A stretch of DNA of 13,486 nucleotides from Galactobacter sp. (GTDB lineage: Bacteria; Actinomycetota; Actinomycetes; Actinomycetales; Micrococcaceae), in assembly GCF_022712295.1 (NCBI RefSeq), contig NZ_JALAGT010000017.1, positions 1 through 13,486 on the forward strand. Reading direction: 5' to 3'. The notes beneath the pieces were generated by a model. It was given only the letters and a program-made list of their open reading frames with translations. It did not search any database and was not told the DNA's origin. Shown here piece by piece: positions 6,170-13,486 of the stretch. Position numbers and translations under genes: made by a program. Each line of letters starts with the position of its first letter. Position 1 is the stretch's first letter.

Positions 6170-7591
6170 ATGTACCTGAGCATCTTCGCCCTGTTCTCGG
6201 TCGGTCTCGGCCCGTCTTCGTCCCACACGGTGGGCCCGCTGCGCGCCGGCCACGACTTCGTCTCCCGGCTGGCTTCCGCCGGAGTCCTACAGCGGGTGAC
6301 GTCCCTGCAGGTGGATGTCTACGGTTCCCTGTCCGCGACCGGGCGCGGGCACGGGACGTTCCCCGCGATCCTGCTTGGCTTGGAGGGCTGGCGCGTCGAG
6401 GAGATCGGGCCCGACGAGGCGGAGGCGCGTTACGCCGCATGGGACCTTGGCGAGCCGCTCGCCTTGGGCGCCCAGCTGGGGCGCGGGCCCGGTGTCGATG
6501 TGCGTTTTGCGGTGGAGGACATGATCCAGCACCCGCTCACGGTGCTGCCGAGGCACACCAACGGTATGAAACTGAAGGCCTTCTCCGGTTCCGGAGAGCT
6601 GCTGGCGGATGACACGTACTTCTCCATCGGCGGCGGATTCATCGAACGAGAGGGGGACGAGCACACCAACGACTTCGTCCAGGTGGACGTCCCCTATCCC
6701 TTCGACACCGCAGCCGAGCTGATGCAGCGCTGCGAGGAGACGGGCATGTCAATTTCCCAGGTGGCCATGGCCAACGAATGCGCGTTGAGGTCGGAAGCCG
6801 AGGTCGTGGCCGGGATCAATCACCTCTGGGATGTGATGGAGGCGTGCAAGAACTCCGCGCTGACGCGGACCGGAAGGTTGCCCGGCGGACTGGAGGTACG
6901 GCGTAGGGCACTGGACTGGCACACGCGACTGTCAGAACTCGACGTCAACCGGGACTTCGAATACTGGCAGGAGTGGGTCAACCTGACCGCGCTGGCTGTC
7001 AATGAGGAGAACGCCACGGGCGGGCGGATCGTCACGGCCCCCACCAACGGGGCGGCAGGCATCATTCCCGCCGTGGGCTTCTACGCCACGCACTATGCCC
7101 ATGCGTCCAGGGGCAAGGACGCACAGGTCATCCGCGAGAACGTCCGCAAGTACTTGCTCGCCTCGGCTGCCGTGGGCAACCTGTACAAGAAGCAGGCCTC
7201 CATCTCCGGCGCCGAGGTCGGGTGCCAGGGCGAGGTGGGTTCCGCGTCCTCCATGGCCGCTGCCGGGCTGGCCGAGGTGCTGGGAGGGACCCCGCAACAG
7301 GTGGAGAACGCGGCCGAGATCGCGATGGAACACAACCTGGGTCTCACCTGCGACCCCATCGGCGGCCTGGTGCAGATTCCCTGTATCGAACGCAACGCGA
7401 TTGCGTCCACGAAGGCCGTCAACGCCGCACGCATGGCGATGATGGGGGACGGTGATCACCGGGTGAGTCTGGATGAAGTCATCATCACCATGCGGGAGAC
7501 CGGCAAGGACATGCTGGACAAGTACAAGGAGACCGCACGCGGCGGACTCGCTGTCAACGGTGCACTGACCGTCAACATGGTGGAATGCTGA
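6170..7591 (+). CDS. sdaA: L-serine dehydratase (L-serine ammonia-lyase), 4Fe-4S, single chain, 473 aa
   Basis: The enzyme deaminates L-serine to pyruvate and ammonia using a labile 4Fe-4S cluster. The N-terminal domain opens with the family signature VGLGPSSSHTVGPLRAG. The C-terminal catalytic domain has the three cluster cysteines C352 (GCQGEVGSA), C394 (TCDPIGG) and C405 (IPCIERNA). Their spacing of 42 and 11 equals that of E. coli SdaA, where a fourth residue is left free for substrate. Alpha and beta domains are fused, as in most actinobacteria and proteobacteria. A perfect AGGAGG (6157-6162) lies seven bases before ATG. Placed after gcvPTH, it completes a glycine-serine-pyruvate route, but the terminator at 6052-6088 argues for separate control. 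Confidence 0.96.
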   Translation: MYLSIFALFSVGLGPSSSHTVGPLRAGHDFVSRLASAGVLQRVTSLQVDVYGSLSATGRGHGTFPAILLGLEGWRVEEIGPDEAEARYAAWDLGEPLALGAQLGRGPGVDVRFAVEDMIQHPLTVLPRHTNGMKLKAFSGSGELLADDTYFSIGGGFIEREGDEHTNDFVQVDVPYPFDTAAELMQRCEETGMSISQVAMANECALRSEAEVVAGINHLWDVMEACKNSALTRTGRLPGGLEVRRRALDWHTRLSELDVNRDFEYWQEWVNLTALAVNEENATGGRIVTAPTNGAAGIIPAVGFYATHYAHASRGKDAQVIRENVRKYLLASAAVGNLYKKQASISGAEVGCQGEVGSASSMAAAGLAEVLGGTPQQVENAAEIAMEHNLGLTCDPIGGLVQIPCIERNAIASTKAVNAARMAMMGDGDHRVSLDEVIITMRETGKDMLDKYKETARGGLAVNGALTVNMVEC

Positions 7592-7606
7592 GCGCTGCTC
7601 ACGCTC

Positions 7607-7972
7607 TTACGCGTAGAGCAACCGAGGCTTCGGCGGCGCCAGGCTGATCACCGTGCTTCCCTTGGAGATGGTCACGTTGGGTCCATGCCTGCGGACCACG
7701 AGCTTGCCGGTGAGGCAATTGATCGCCAGGTCACGGATCGCCTGTTCCGCGGGAGAACAGAATTCGAGGGTGCGCACTCCGGAATCCTCGGTATGCCATG
7801 TGTCTGCCTCGATGGAGAGGATGCGGAAACGGGGATTGTTCGCGACTCCTTCCGGCATGATGAGGCCGCCCGCGGCCGGGCGTTCTGGCAGATAGACGCC
7901 GCTCCATTGGCCAACCGGCACGGGGCGGCCGTCCACGGTCACCATCGCGACGGCGTACTCGAGCTGTTTCAT
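7607..7972 (-). CDS. Small protein of unknown function, 121 aa
   Basis: I do not recognise a family. The protein is soluble and probably all-beta at its start (KQLEYAVAMVTVDGRPVPVGQWSGVYLP), then VRTLEFCSPAEQAIRDLAINCLTGKLVVRRHG, with no signal peptide or membrane segment and a single conserved-looking pair of cysteines (LEFCS, AINCL). GAGAGGG precedes ATG with six bases between, a good ribosome binding site, and codon use looks like real high-GC coding sequence. It converges on sdaA with only 15 bases between the stops. A six-pair hairpin, GGACAC/GTGTCC (7993-7998 with 8006-8011), lies upstream in its leader. Confidence 0.7.
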   Translation of the reverse strand: MKQLEYAVAMVTVDGRPVPVGQWSGVYLPERPAAGGLIMPEGVANNPRFRILSIEADTWHTEDSGVRTLEFCSPAEQAIRDLAINCLTGKLVVRRHGPNVTISKGSTVISLAPPKPRLLYA

Positions 7973-7992
7973 ACGTGACCCTCTCAGGAGCT

Positions 7993-8011
7993 GGACACCG
8001 GTGTTGTGTCC
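7993..8011 (-). other. Hairpin between the two small minus-strand genes
   Basis: GGACAC and GTGTCC form a perfect six-pair stem with a seven-base loop in the 97 bases between the two small genes. No T-run follows on either strand, so a terminator is unlikely. It could be a leader structure or an operator for the 121-aa gene. Confidence 0.3.
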
Positions 8012-8069
8012 TGTGTCACGCTAGCCGAAAGGGCTGTGCCCTGGATAGAAATACCATCCGAGCGGTGTG

Positions 8070-8417
8070 TCAGTGGGCGGGACGGAGCTGATTCTCCACC
8101 GGCCACTGAAGGCGATAAACCTGCAACTGAGAAGTGATGTCTCCGAAATCGTCCACCTTGACCGTGATCCCCTCGGGGGAGACCTCGAGGATGCGCACCT
8201 GGACCTCCGGTTCTCCCTCCGGCTGGTAGATGTACGGGTGAGCCAAGTACCCGATGCCGGTTTCCTCGAAATACTCCTCGATGCCCAACCAATCGCACGG
8301 CGGCGACGTTCGCCCCAGGAGATCGACCGATACGAAATCCTCGCCGTGCGGCACGATCCATCCGAGGAGTTCCCTGTCGTTGCGTCGGTGTTCTATCCAG
8401 TGTTCGGGGATGGGCAT
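8070..8417 (-). CDS. Hypothetical actinobacterial protein, 115 aa
   Basis: I know no function. The protein is acidic, soluble and begins MPIPEHWIEHRRNDRELLGWI, followed by FVSVDLLGR, DWLGIEEYFEETGIGYLA and a beta-rich end (VQVRILEVSPEGITVKVDDFG). The pattern recalls small uncharacterised actinobacterial proteins of the same length with an N-terminal PEHWIEHRR motif; this is memory, not a search. A longer frame continues upstream over the transporter gene but is antisense noise. ATG 8417 gives the natural start but lacks a clear ribosome binding site. GTG at 8444, nine bases after a GAGAG, would add nine residues. The 116 bases before it hold no gene. Confidence 0.72.
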   Translation of the reverse strand: MPIPEHWIEHRRNDRELLGWIVPHGEDFVSVDLLGRTSPPCDWLGIEEYFEETGIGYLAHPYIYQPEGEPEVQVRILEVSPEGITVKVDDFGDITSQLQVYRLQWPVENQLRPAH

Positions 8418-8493
8418 AGGGTCCAGGGTAGGCGCGTCTTGCACGGTTGAACACTCTCGATCTGTGGCTGAAGGCTCGGCGATCCGACGGCTC

Positions 8494-8520
8494 GCGTGGG
8501 TCTCCCGCGGTCCCCCACAC
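8494..8520 (-). terminator. Weak hairpin after the exporter gene
   Basis: CCCACAC (8514-8520) and GCGTGGG (8494-8500) form seven pairs with one G-U around a 13-base loop, just after the stop of the MFS gene as transcribed. No T-run follows, so this could be a factor-dependent end or only a processing structure. Confidence 0.25.
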
Positions 8521-8533
8521 GTCGTCGGCCGGG

Positions 8534-9934
8534 TCACGCCGTCCCCGCCCGGAAGGACGGAAGCAGCGTCGCGGCTGACGCGATCGCGGTGAGGGCGGTG
8601 CCGAGCAGGAGAACGCGGACCAGCGCCTCCGGAGTGGTCCCGCCTGCCAGTAACAGCCCCGTTCCCAAGGCCACCAAGAAGGTGGCAGCCAACCGCTGCG
8701 TGAGTTGTAGGAAGGACGCCGCGACGCCGTTCATACCGGCCGGGGCGTGGGACAAGGTGATCGCACGCAGCGGTGGTTCGACGATCCCGCCGGCGACGCC
8801 GGTGACGACCTGCAGCAGCACCAGCGTCACGATCAGGGCGGTGCCGTCCAGGAGTACAACGGTCACCGCCAGGGTCGCGAGACTCAAGGCCTCCAGCCCG
8901 GTCCCGAGCGTGGCGGTGAAGGATCCCCACCGTGTATAGGTGCGGGAGGCAGCACGCGCGGACACGAACCTGGCGAGCGCCGCCGGCAGCAACAAGGTCG
9001 CCAGGCCCAGAGCCGGGAAGCCTACGCCGTCCAGGAGGTAGATGGTCAGTGTGGTGTTGGCGGTCAACACGGACCCGAACCACAACGAGGCCATGACGTT
9101 GCCGAGGACGAAGCCGCGCGAACGCATGAGAGCGGGGACAAAGATCGGGACAAGGCCGCGCCGGGCATAACGTCGTTCCCACCAGGCCAGGCACAGCCCG
9201 AGCGCCACGGCCGCGCCGATGATCCCCGAGGAGACCGGCAACGGCAGTCCCGGGTCGATCGCGGGCAGGGTGACCAGTACCACGATGGCGCCGAGCATCG
9301 CGATGCCAGGAAGATCCAGCGACCTCGGGTCGTGGCTGGCGCTGCGACCATCGTCTCGAGGAAGTCCTCGCGCGGCGACCCAGATCACCGCAACCGTGAA
9401 GGGCAGCGGGAGCAGCAACGCCAGGCGCCACCCCAGGTCTTCGGGGAGCAACAGCACGGCCCCCGCCACGGGAGGGCCAACCAGTGCCGCCGCGGCGCCG
9501 GCGGCGGCATACGAGCCGAGGGCGCGAACACGTTGCGCCCCACGGAAGTGGTCCTGGAGGAGGCAGAGCACCTGCGCGCTGATGCACCCTGCCCCGGCGC
9601 CCTGCACCCATCTCCCGACCAGCAGCATCAGGATCCCCGGAGCGGAGGCCGAGACCACGACACCAACGGCGAAGAGCGAAAGCCCGATGATGAGCAGGAG
9701 CCTGCGGCCCAACGCGTCACCCAGCCGGCCCGCGGGCACAAGGCCCAGGCCGAAGGTCAGCGAATAGGCCGAGAGGTACCACTGGATGTCTGATGGTGTG
9801 GCGCCAAGACTCTCCTGGACCGAGGGCGCGGTGTAGGACACGAAGCCGGAGTCGAGGAGGGTCGCGAAACCCGCACCGACGCTGCAGCGCAACGCTGCCT
9901 TCGCTGCCTGGCCCTCTCCGGTGTCGCCGCTCAC
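8534..9934 (-). CDS. MFS exporter, DHA2 (14-TM) type, 466 aa
   Basis: This is a proton-driven drug or metabolite efflux protein of the inner membrane. About fourteen hydrophobic segments can be counted. The first carries the DHA2-like LLDSGFVSYTAPSVQ (D28), and the loop after the second has motif A as GRLGDALGRR (69-78). The fourth segment has GRWVQGAGAG. Length and segment number fit EmrB/QacA-like exporters. It starts at GTG 9934, sharing GTGA with the ATP-grasp stop, so it is translationally coupled as the last gene of the operon. The likely cargo is the product or a toxic intermediate of the three upstream enzymes. The family is too promiscuous to name a substrate, and resistance to an external drug remains possible. 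Confidence 0.9.
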   Translation of the reverse strand: MSGDTGEGQAAKAALRCSVGAGFATLLDSGFVSYTAPSVQESLGATPSDIQWYLSAYSLTFGLGLVPAGRLGDALGRRLLLIIGLSLFAVGVVVSASAPGILMLLVGRWVQGAGAGCISAQVLCLLQDHFRGAQRVRALGSYAAAGAAAALVGPPVAGAVLLLPEDLGWRLALLLPLPFTVAVIWVAARGLPRDDGRSASHDPRSLDLPGIAMLGAIVVLVTLPAIDPGLPLPVSSGIIGAAVALGLCLAWWERRYARRGLVPIFVPALMRSRGFVLGNVMASLWFGSVLTANTTLTIYLLDGVGFPALGLATLLLPAALARFVSARAASRTYTRWGSFTATLGTGLEALSLATLAVTVVLLDGTALIVTLVLLQVVTGVAGGIVEPPLRAITLSHAPAGMNGVAASFLQLTQRLAATFLVALGTGLLLAGGTTPEALVRVLLLGTALTAIASAATLLPSFRAGTA

Positions 9935-11016
9935 GACGAGGCGCCGAGCTGAACCTCACGGCTGAGCAGGCGGCCGAGATGGGCCACGATGGAATCCGGT
10001 CCACCAGCGATGCCCACCTCCTGGGCCCGCTTTTCCACGTCCGGGTTGTAGTTCGTGTTCGTGTTCACGTCGTAGGCGACGATGCGAGCGTCATCGGTCT
10101 CGATGAACTCGACTCCTGCGATGCCGACGCCCTCCGCTGCCAGGAAGTCCCGGTACCGATCCAGAACCGGGTGGGTGAATCCCTCCCTGAGGGAGAAGAT
10201 GGCCTGTCCGGGGGCCGGGGCGGCCTCGGCGCCCGGAGGCACCACGGGGCGGCCGCTGACCGGGTCCACCTCGCACGCATCGGCCGGGCAGAGCTGGAAT
10301 CCTCCGTGAACGGTGTCGGCGGCCAGGGTGTAGAGGTGGCGGTCACCGACGAACTCTGCTCGAGAGATGAACCCTCCCGCCGGTCGGAGGTACTCCTGGA
10401 GCAGCAGGATGCCGTCCACGGGCCAGTCCGCCAGAGCCGACTCGCGGCGTTCGGGATCGTTCAATTCCTCCTCGATCCGCTCGACCTCCGTTCGGAACGC
10501 AGCATGTGAATCGAATCGGCGCACACCGAGCCCCTTGCCACCCTGGTTGTGTTTGGTGATGAAGGGGGTCGGGAGTGCTTGCGCCGCGAGGTCAAGCCTG
10601 CGCAGGGTCTGCTTGGTGGGCTGCCCCACCACGCTGATGGTGCGCGGAACATCGATGCCGTGTGCGGCCAGGCGCGAGAGTTGGTGCACCTTGCTGACCT
10701 CGAGCTCGATGGCGCGACGCCCGTTGACCGTGGTGCGCCCGTGGCCCTCCAACCAAGAGAGGACGGAGCGCGCGAAGTCCTTGGACAGAACGTGGCCTCG
10801 GGTGTGTGACGAGGCGCTGATCCGTGACCAGAACACGCCCTCGGGAGGCGTCCGGTCCAGATCGAGCTCGCCCGCGACCAGGTTCCATGGGACCACGGGA
10901 ACACCCGCCCGCTCGAACGCGGCCGCGAAGGGAGGCCACCACTCGTGGTTCTCGTGGAGCACGTACACGGCGGGAATGTCCGTGCTGGGGAGGCCCGTAT
11001 CGGTGGGGGTGGTCAT
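9931..11016 (-). CDS. ATP-grasp ligase, RimK-like, 361 aa
   Basis: ATP-grasp enzymes join a carboxylate, activated as an acyl phosphate, to an amine or similar nucleophile. The N-terminal pre-ATP-grasp domain opens with VYVLHENHEWWPPF. The ATP-binding part has SKVHQLSRLAAHGIDVPRT (108-126), K155 in PFITKHNQGGKGLGV (151-165), and LLQEYL with the adenine-contact region near 205-210. Mg-binding residues are E303 (GVEFIE) and N318/N320/N322 in YDVNTNTNYN. All key parts are present, so it should be active. The residue pattern is closest to RimK-type alpha-L-glutamate ligases, but the substrate is unknown. AAGGA at 11025-11029 precedes ATG by eight bases, inside the end of the amidohydrolase gene; the two genes overlap as ATGA. 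Confidence 0.88.
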   Translation of the reverse strand: MTTPTDTGLPSTDIPAVYVLHENHEWWPPFAAAFERAGVPVVPWNLVAGELDLDRTPPEGVFWSRISASSHTRGHVLSKDFARSVLSWLEGHGRTTVNGRRAIELEVSKVHQLSRLAAHGIDVPRTISVVGQPTKQTLRRLDLAAQALPTPFITKHNQGGKGLGVRRFDSHAAFRTEVERIEEELNDPERRESALADWPVDGILLLQEYLRPAGGFISRAEFVGDRHLYTLAADTVHGGFQLCPADACEVDPVSGRPVVPPGAEAAPAPGQAIFSLREGFTHPVLDRYRDFLAAEGVGIAGVEFIETDDARIVAYDVNTNTNYNPDVEKRAQEVGIAGGPDSIVAHLGRLLSREVQLGASS

Positions 11017-12413
11017 GAGAAGAATCCTTCGACGTCGATGGTTCCGCCCGCCTGCTCGAACTCGTCGCGAACAGCCGCACGGAGATGGGGGTCATGCAGG
11101 AAATCGGCGGCGATGGCGGCCAGCGCGAAGACGGCATCATCGAGCCCGCGTTTTCCTTCGGGACCGCCGGCGTACCTTGCGAATTCGTTGGTGTGGATGC
11201 CGACCTCCTCTCCGCTGATCTTCAACACCGGATGCAGGCCAGGAAGACGCTGGCTGATATTGCCGAAATCGCTGGACGCCGCCAGATGCGACGGCGTGGT
11301 GGATGCATCGAGCACCGTACGTCCCTGGGACGCCTGATGCACGGCCCAACGCTCGCCCAACGCGCGGTTGTGGCGGATGGGCAGCGTGAACGGCTGGGGA
11401 TCCCAGTCGATGCTCACCCCCGTACCCGTTGCGAGGGCCACCCCATGGGAGATGTCGTCGAGTCGGTCGCTGAGTTCACGCAGGGTCTGCGGCAGTTCGG
11501 ACCGGACGTAGTACTGGACGGTGGCGGTTTCGGGGATGATGTTGGGGCGTTGGCCGCCGTCGGTGACGTTGGCGTGGATTCGGTCGCCGGGGTAGAGCTG
11601 TTGTCGCAACAGGGCGACGGCCTGGTAATGCAGGGCAACGGCGTCAAGGGCGTTACGCCCCTGGAAGGGCGAGGCCGAGGCATGCGCTGCGACGCCGTGG
11701 TAGGTGATGTCGACGATACGGCGACCGATGAACGGATGATCGATCGAGTCGAATCCGAAGGGGTGGGCCATGATCGCCGCGTCGATCCCGTCGAAGGCAC
11801 CACGCGCAGCCAGGATCTCCTTGCCGTTGCCGCCTTCCTCGGCGGGGGTCCCGAGCAACACCACCTCACCCGGGACCACTGGTTCGCCGAGTTCCCGGGA
11901 GGCCTCGAGCACCGCGAGGAACGCACCCACGGAGGAGGCTCCGATGATGTTGTGCCCACAGGCGTGACCTACGCCGGGCAGGGCGTCGTACTCGGCGAGG
12001 ATCGCCAGCCGCTGTGCACCCGTGCGCTCCGCACGGGGATCCACCGGCGTACCGTCGATGGTTCGCGCCACGAAGGCGGTGGGCAGTCCGTGATGGTTCG
12101 CCTCGCTCGGCACGCCGTGCCGCTGGAGAACCTCCCTGATCGCGGCCACACTGCGGTGCTCGTCGAAGCCCTCCTCGCGGAGCTCGAACAGCTCGTCGGC
12201 GAGGGCCTCGATCTCCGGGCGGAGCGCGTCCCTGGCGCGTTCGATGACGTCGAGCACCGACTGTGGCGCCCCTTGGGCCGCTGACGTGATGGGCGAGGAC
12301 GCGTGTGCCCTGGTCCGCGCTCGCCGGGAGGCCTCGGCGACATAGGTGGTGCTCGGGGTCGTGGGCCGCTCGCCGAGGCGTACGTCGAAGGTCGGTGAGT
12401 CCACGGTGCTCAC
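11013..12413 (-). CDS. M20 metallopeptidase/amidohydrolase, PM20D2/AbgB-like, 466 aa
   Basis: M20 enzymes hydrolyse amide bonds of dipeptides or N-acyl amino acids. Visible metal and catalytic residues are H150, C152 and H154 in GVGHACGHN, the E192-E193 pair in GTPAEEGGNGK, and H217 in MAHPFGFD. The dimerisation domain has HGVAAHASASPFQGRNALDA (239-258), and SSDFGNISQRLPGLHP lies near the end. The HACGHN and DFGN..LPGLHP patterns match the PM20D2/AbgB branch, whose human member cleaves dipeptides such as beta-alanyl-lysine. About 50 residues precede the usual M20 start (near VLDVIERARDALRP) and look disordered. GTG 12413 overlaps the LLM stop as GTGA, like the other junctions. An internal GTG at V53, preceded by AAGGGG, is an alternative start. 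Confidence 0.9.
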   Translation of the reverse strand: MSTVDSPTFDVRLGERPTTPSTTYVAEASRRARTRAHASSPITSAAQGAPQSVLDVIERARDALRPEIEALADELFELREEGFDEHRSVAAIREVLQRHGVPSEANHHGLPTAFVARTIDGTPVDPRAERTGAQRLAILAEYDALPGVGHACGHNIIGASSVGAFLAVLEASRELGEPVVPGEVVLLGTPAEEGGNGKEILAARGAFDGIDAAIMAHPFGFDSIDHPFIGRRIVDITYHGVAAHASASPFQGRNALDAVALHYQAVALLRQQLYPGDRIHANVTDGGQRPNIIPETATVQYYVRSELPQTLRELSDRLDDISHGVALATGTGVSIDWDPQPFTLPIRHNRALGERWAVHQASQGRTVLDASTTPSHLAASSDFGNISQRLPGLHPVLKISGEEVGIHTNEFARYAGGPEGKRGLDDAVFALAAIAADFLHDPHLRAAVRDEFEQAGGTIDVEGFFS

Positions 12414-13474
12414 CGCCCCGCCGGCGCGAATCGTTCGAGCTCGGGTGCGACCTCGTCCCTGAACAGTTCCAGGCTGCGCAGCCAGGTGTCTCTGGGGTAG
12501 TGCCCCTGGTGCCCGTCGATGGAGATGGCGCTGAAGCCATAGGCGTCGTGATAGCGGCGCAGCTTCTGCAGGGCCTTCTCCGGTGTGCCGATCAGGAACG
12601 AGGATCGCTCGATGTAGTCCTCGAAACTGTGGAACAAGGTGTCCGGGTCGAAGTTGTTGAAGGTGTCGACCTGACCGGCGAAGTGTTCCTCGTAGATGGG
12701 CCTGAAGATCTCCTCAGCCTCCTCCTGGGTTTCCGTGAGCAGCACGCTGAATCCGGCGCCGACGCGGGCGTCGGCCGGGTCACGCCCGGCCTCGGCCCAC
12801 GCCCTTCGATAGTGCTCGACGAGTGGGCGGTACCCTTCCACGGTTTTCTGTCGGTTCGCGACCCAGATGGGGTCGCCGTGCCTTGCGGCCAGTTCCACGG
12901 TCTTCGTGGAGGTGGATGAACCGTGCCAGGTCGGGATGCGGCGTTGGAACGGGCGCGGGTAAGTCACGGCGTCCCTCAAGGGGGTGCGACGGATGGAGGG
13001 GGCGTTCGGATCCGGTTCCCAGGTCACCGGCTCCTCCGACCAGAGCGCGCGCAGCAGCTCATAGTTCTCTCGTTGCGTTGCCCAGGCGTGCTCGCGACTG
13101 ATGCCGAAGAGTTCGCTCTGTTCTGGGCCGTTGCCCTTGCCGACGATCAGTTCCAGCCGACCCCCGGCAAGGTGGTCCAGGGTGGCATAGTCCTCGGCCA
13201 CCCTCACCGGATCGAGCACGCTCAGCAGCGTCACACCGGTGAACAGGCGCAGCGAGGTGGTGCGTGCGGCGATGTGGGAGAGGATCACCGGTGGGGCGCT
13301 GGAGAGGAACGGGGCGTGGTGGCGCTCACCCACCGAGTAGCCGTCGAATCCCAGTTCCTCGAACAACTGCGCGTTCTCGACGACCTGGGTGAGTCGTTCG
13401 TGTTCCGTGGGCGGCGTGTGGCTGTCGGGTGCTGGGAAGTTGGGGACGATGTCCAGGCCGATGATCGAGGCCAC
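12410..13474 (-). CDS. LLM-class flavin-dependent monooxygenase, 354 aa
   Basis: This is a luciferase-like TIM-barrel oxidoreductase using FMNH2 (or F420) supplied by a partner. Family features are the first strand GLDIVPNF, GFDGYSVGERHH (42-53), SHIAARTTSLRLFTGVTLL (66-84), DPVRVAEDYATLDHLAGGR (88-106) with VGKGNG, and the later YPRPFQRRIPTWHGSSTSTKT (172-192). It resembles uncharacterised LLM proteins of the CE1758 type; this is memory, not a search. GTG 13474 follows GGAG (13483-13486) by eight bases, which decides the start, although the frame stays open to the window edge. It is the first gene visible of the operon. It could oxidise, hydroxylate or desulfonate a substrate; which one is unknown. 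Confidence 0.88.
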   Translation of the reverse strand: MASIIGLDIVPNFPAPDSHTPPTEHERLTQVVENAQLFEELGFDGYSVGERHHAPFLSSAPPVILSHIAARTTSLRLFTGVTLLSVLDPVRVAEDYATLDHLAGGRLELIVGKGNGPEQSELFGISREHAWATQRENYELLRALWSEEPVTWEPDPNAPSIRRTPLRDAVTYPRPFQRRIPTWHGSSTSTKTVELAARHGDPIWVANRQKTVEGYRPLVEHYRRAWAEAGRDPADARVGAGFSVLLTETQEEAEEIFRPIYEEHFAGQVDTFNNFDPDTLFHSFEDYIERSSFLIGTPEKALQKLRRYHDAYGFSAISIDGHQGHYPRDTWLRSLELFRDEVAPELERFAPAGR

Positions 13475-13486
13475 GGGGTTGACTCC

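Larger units (their letters stand above)
8534..13474 (-). other. Four-gene translationally coupled operon: LLM oxidoreductase, M20 hydrolase, ATP-grasp ligase, MFS exporter
   Basis: The stops and starts overlap by exactly four bases at each junction: GTGA at 12410-12413, ATGA at 11013-11016, GTGA at 9931-9934. This strongly supports one transcript and coordinated translation. The content fits a small pathway for an amino-acid conjugate, in which one enzyme builds an amide, one cleaves an amide, one oxidises and one exports. No promoter can be seen because the first gene starts at the window edge, and upstream genes may be missing from view. No NRPS, PKS or regulator is present here. Confidence 0.8.

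Noticed and set aside
7590..7606. GAGCG/CGCTC hairpin between sdaA and the convergent 121-aa gene as a shared terminator
   Set aside because: Only five pairs with a seven-base loop and no T-run on either strand; not distinguishable from chance.
8418..9611. Upstream extension of the 115-aa gene's frame to about 513 residues
   Set aside because: The extension overlaps the MFS gene in another frame and is R/P/G-rich noise; only the last 115 codons resemble a protein.
8747..9793. A 348-codon plus-strand frame opposite the MFS gene
   Set aside because: It is dominated by G, R, Q and D, with no hydrophobic core or motif, and is antisense to a clear 14-TM transporter.
11085..12284. A 399-codon plus-strand frame opposite the M20 gene
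   Set aside because: The M20 motifs are unambiguous on the minus strand; the opposite frame has no recognisable domain or ribosome binding site.
1..13486. CRISPR arrays, tRNA or rRNA genes, prophage genes
   Set aside because: None were seen: no regularly spaced repeats, cloverleaf sequences, rRNA segments, integrase or phage structural genes.

Overview
The window is high-GC DNA from an actinobacterium, most likely of the Micrococcales. This rests on the base composition, several GTG starts, GTGA/ATGA gene overlaps, an AbiEi/DUF559-type protein, and a gcvP-gcvT-gcvH-sdaA gene order preceded by a tandem glycine riboswitch. The genus cannot be fixed from the sequence alone.

Layout. (1) 1-1160: one plus-strand gene for an AbiEi-like/DUF559 nuclease-fold protein. 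It is bracketed by an imperfect 28-bp inverted repeat (8-35 and 1050-1077), with further copies of a CTGCGCCGACGTTGRGT motif after the gene. (2) 1228-6090: a glycine catabolism operon. A candidate -10 box leads into a two-aptamer glycine riboswitch, then gcvP, gcvT and gcvH, closed by a strong hairpin terminator. The second aptamer departs from the consensus, and the region before gcvP contains complementary segments that could hide or expose its ribosome binding site. (3) 6091-7591: an inverted repeat, then sdaA (L-serine dehydratase). Glycine cleavage gives CO2, ammonia and methylene-tetrahydrofolate, which serine hydroxymethyltransferase can use to make serine from a second glycine; SdaA takes serine to pyruvate. 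The window therefore encodes much of a glycine-to-pyruvate route, apart from lipoamide dehydrogenase (GcvL/Lpd) and GlyA. (4) 7607-8417: two small minus-strand genes of unknown function. (5) 8534-13474: a compact minus-strand operon in the transcription order LLM flavin monooxygenase, M20 (PM20D2/AbgB-like) amidohydrolase, RimK-like ATP-grasp ligase, 14-TM MFS exporter. Every junction is a 4-bp overlap.

The best candidate for an undescribed system is region 5. An amide-forming ligase, an amide-cleaving metallohydrolase, a flavin oxidoreductase and an efflux pump are translationally coupled, which fits a small pathway that makes, modifies or detoxifies an amino-acid conjugate or dipeptide and exports it. 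The chemistry is inferred from families; no substrate can be read from the sequence. Region 5 may continue beyond the right edge, because the first gene starts 12 bases from it.
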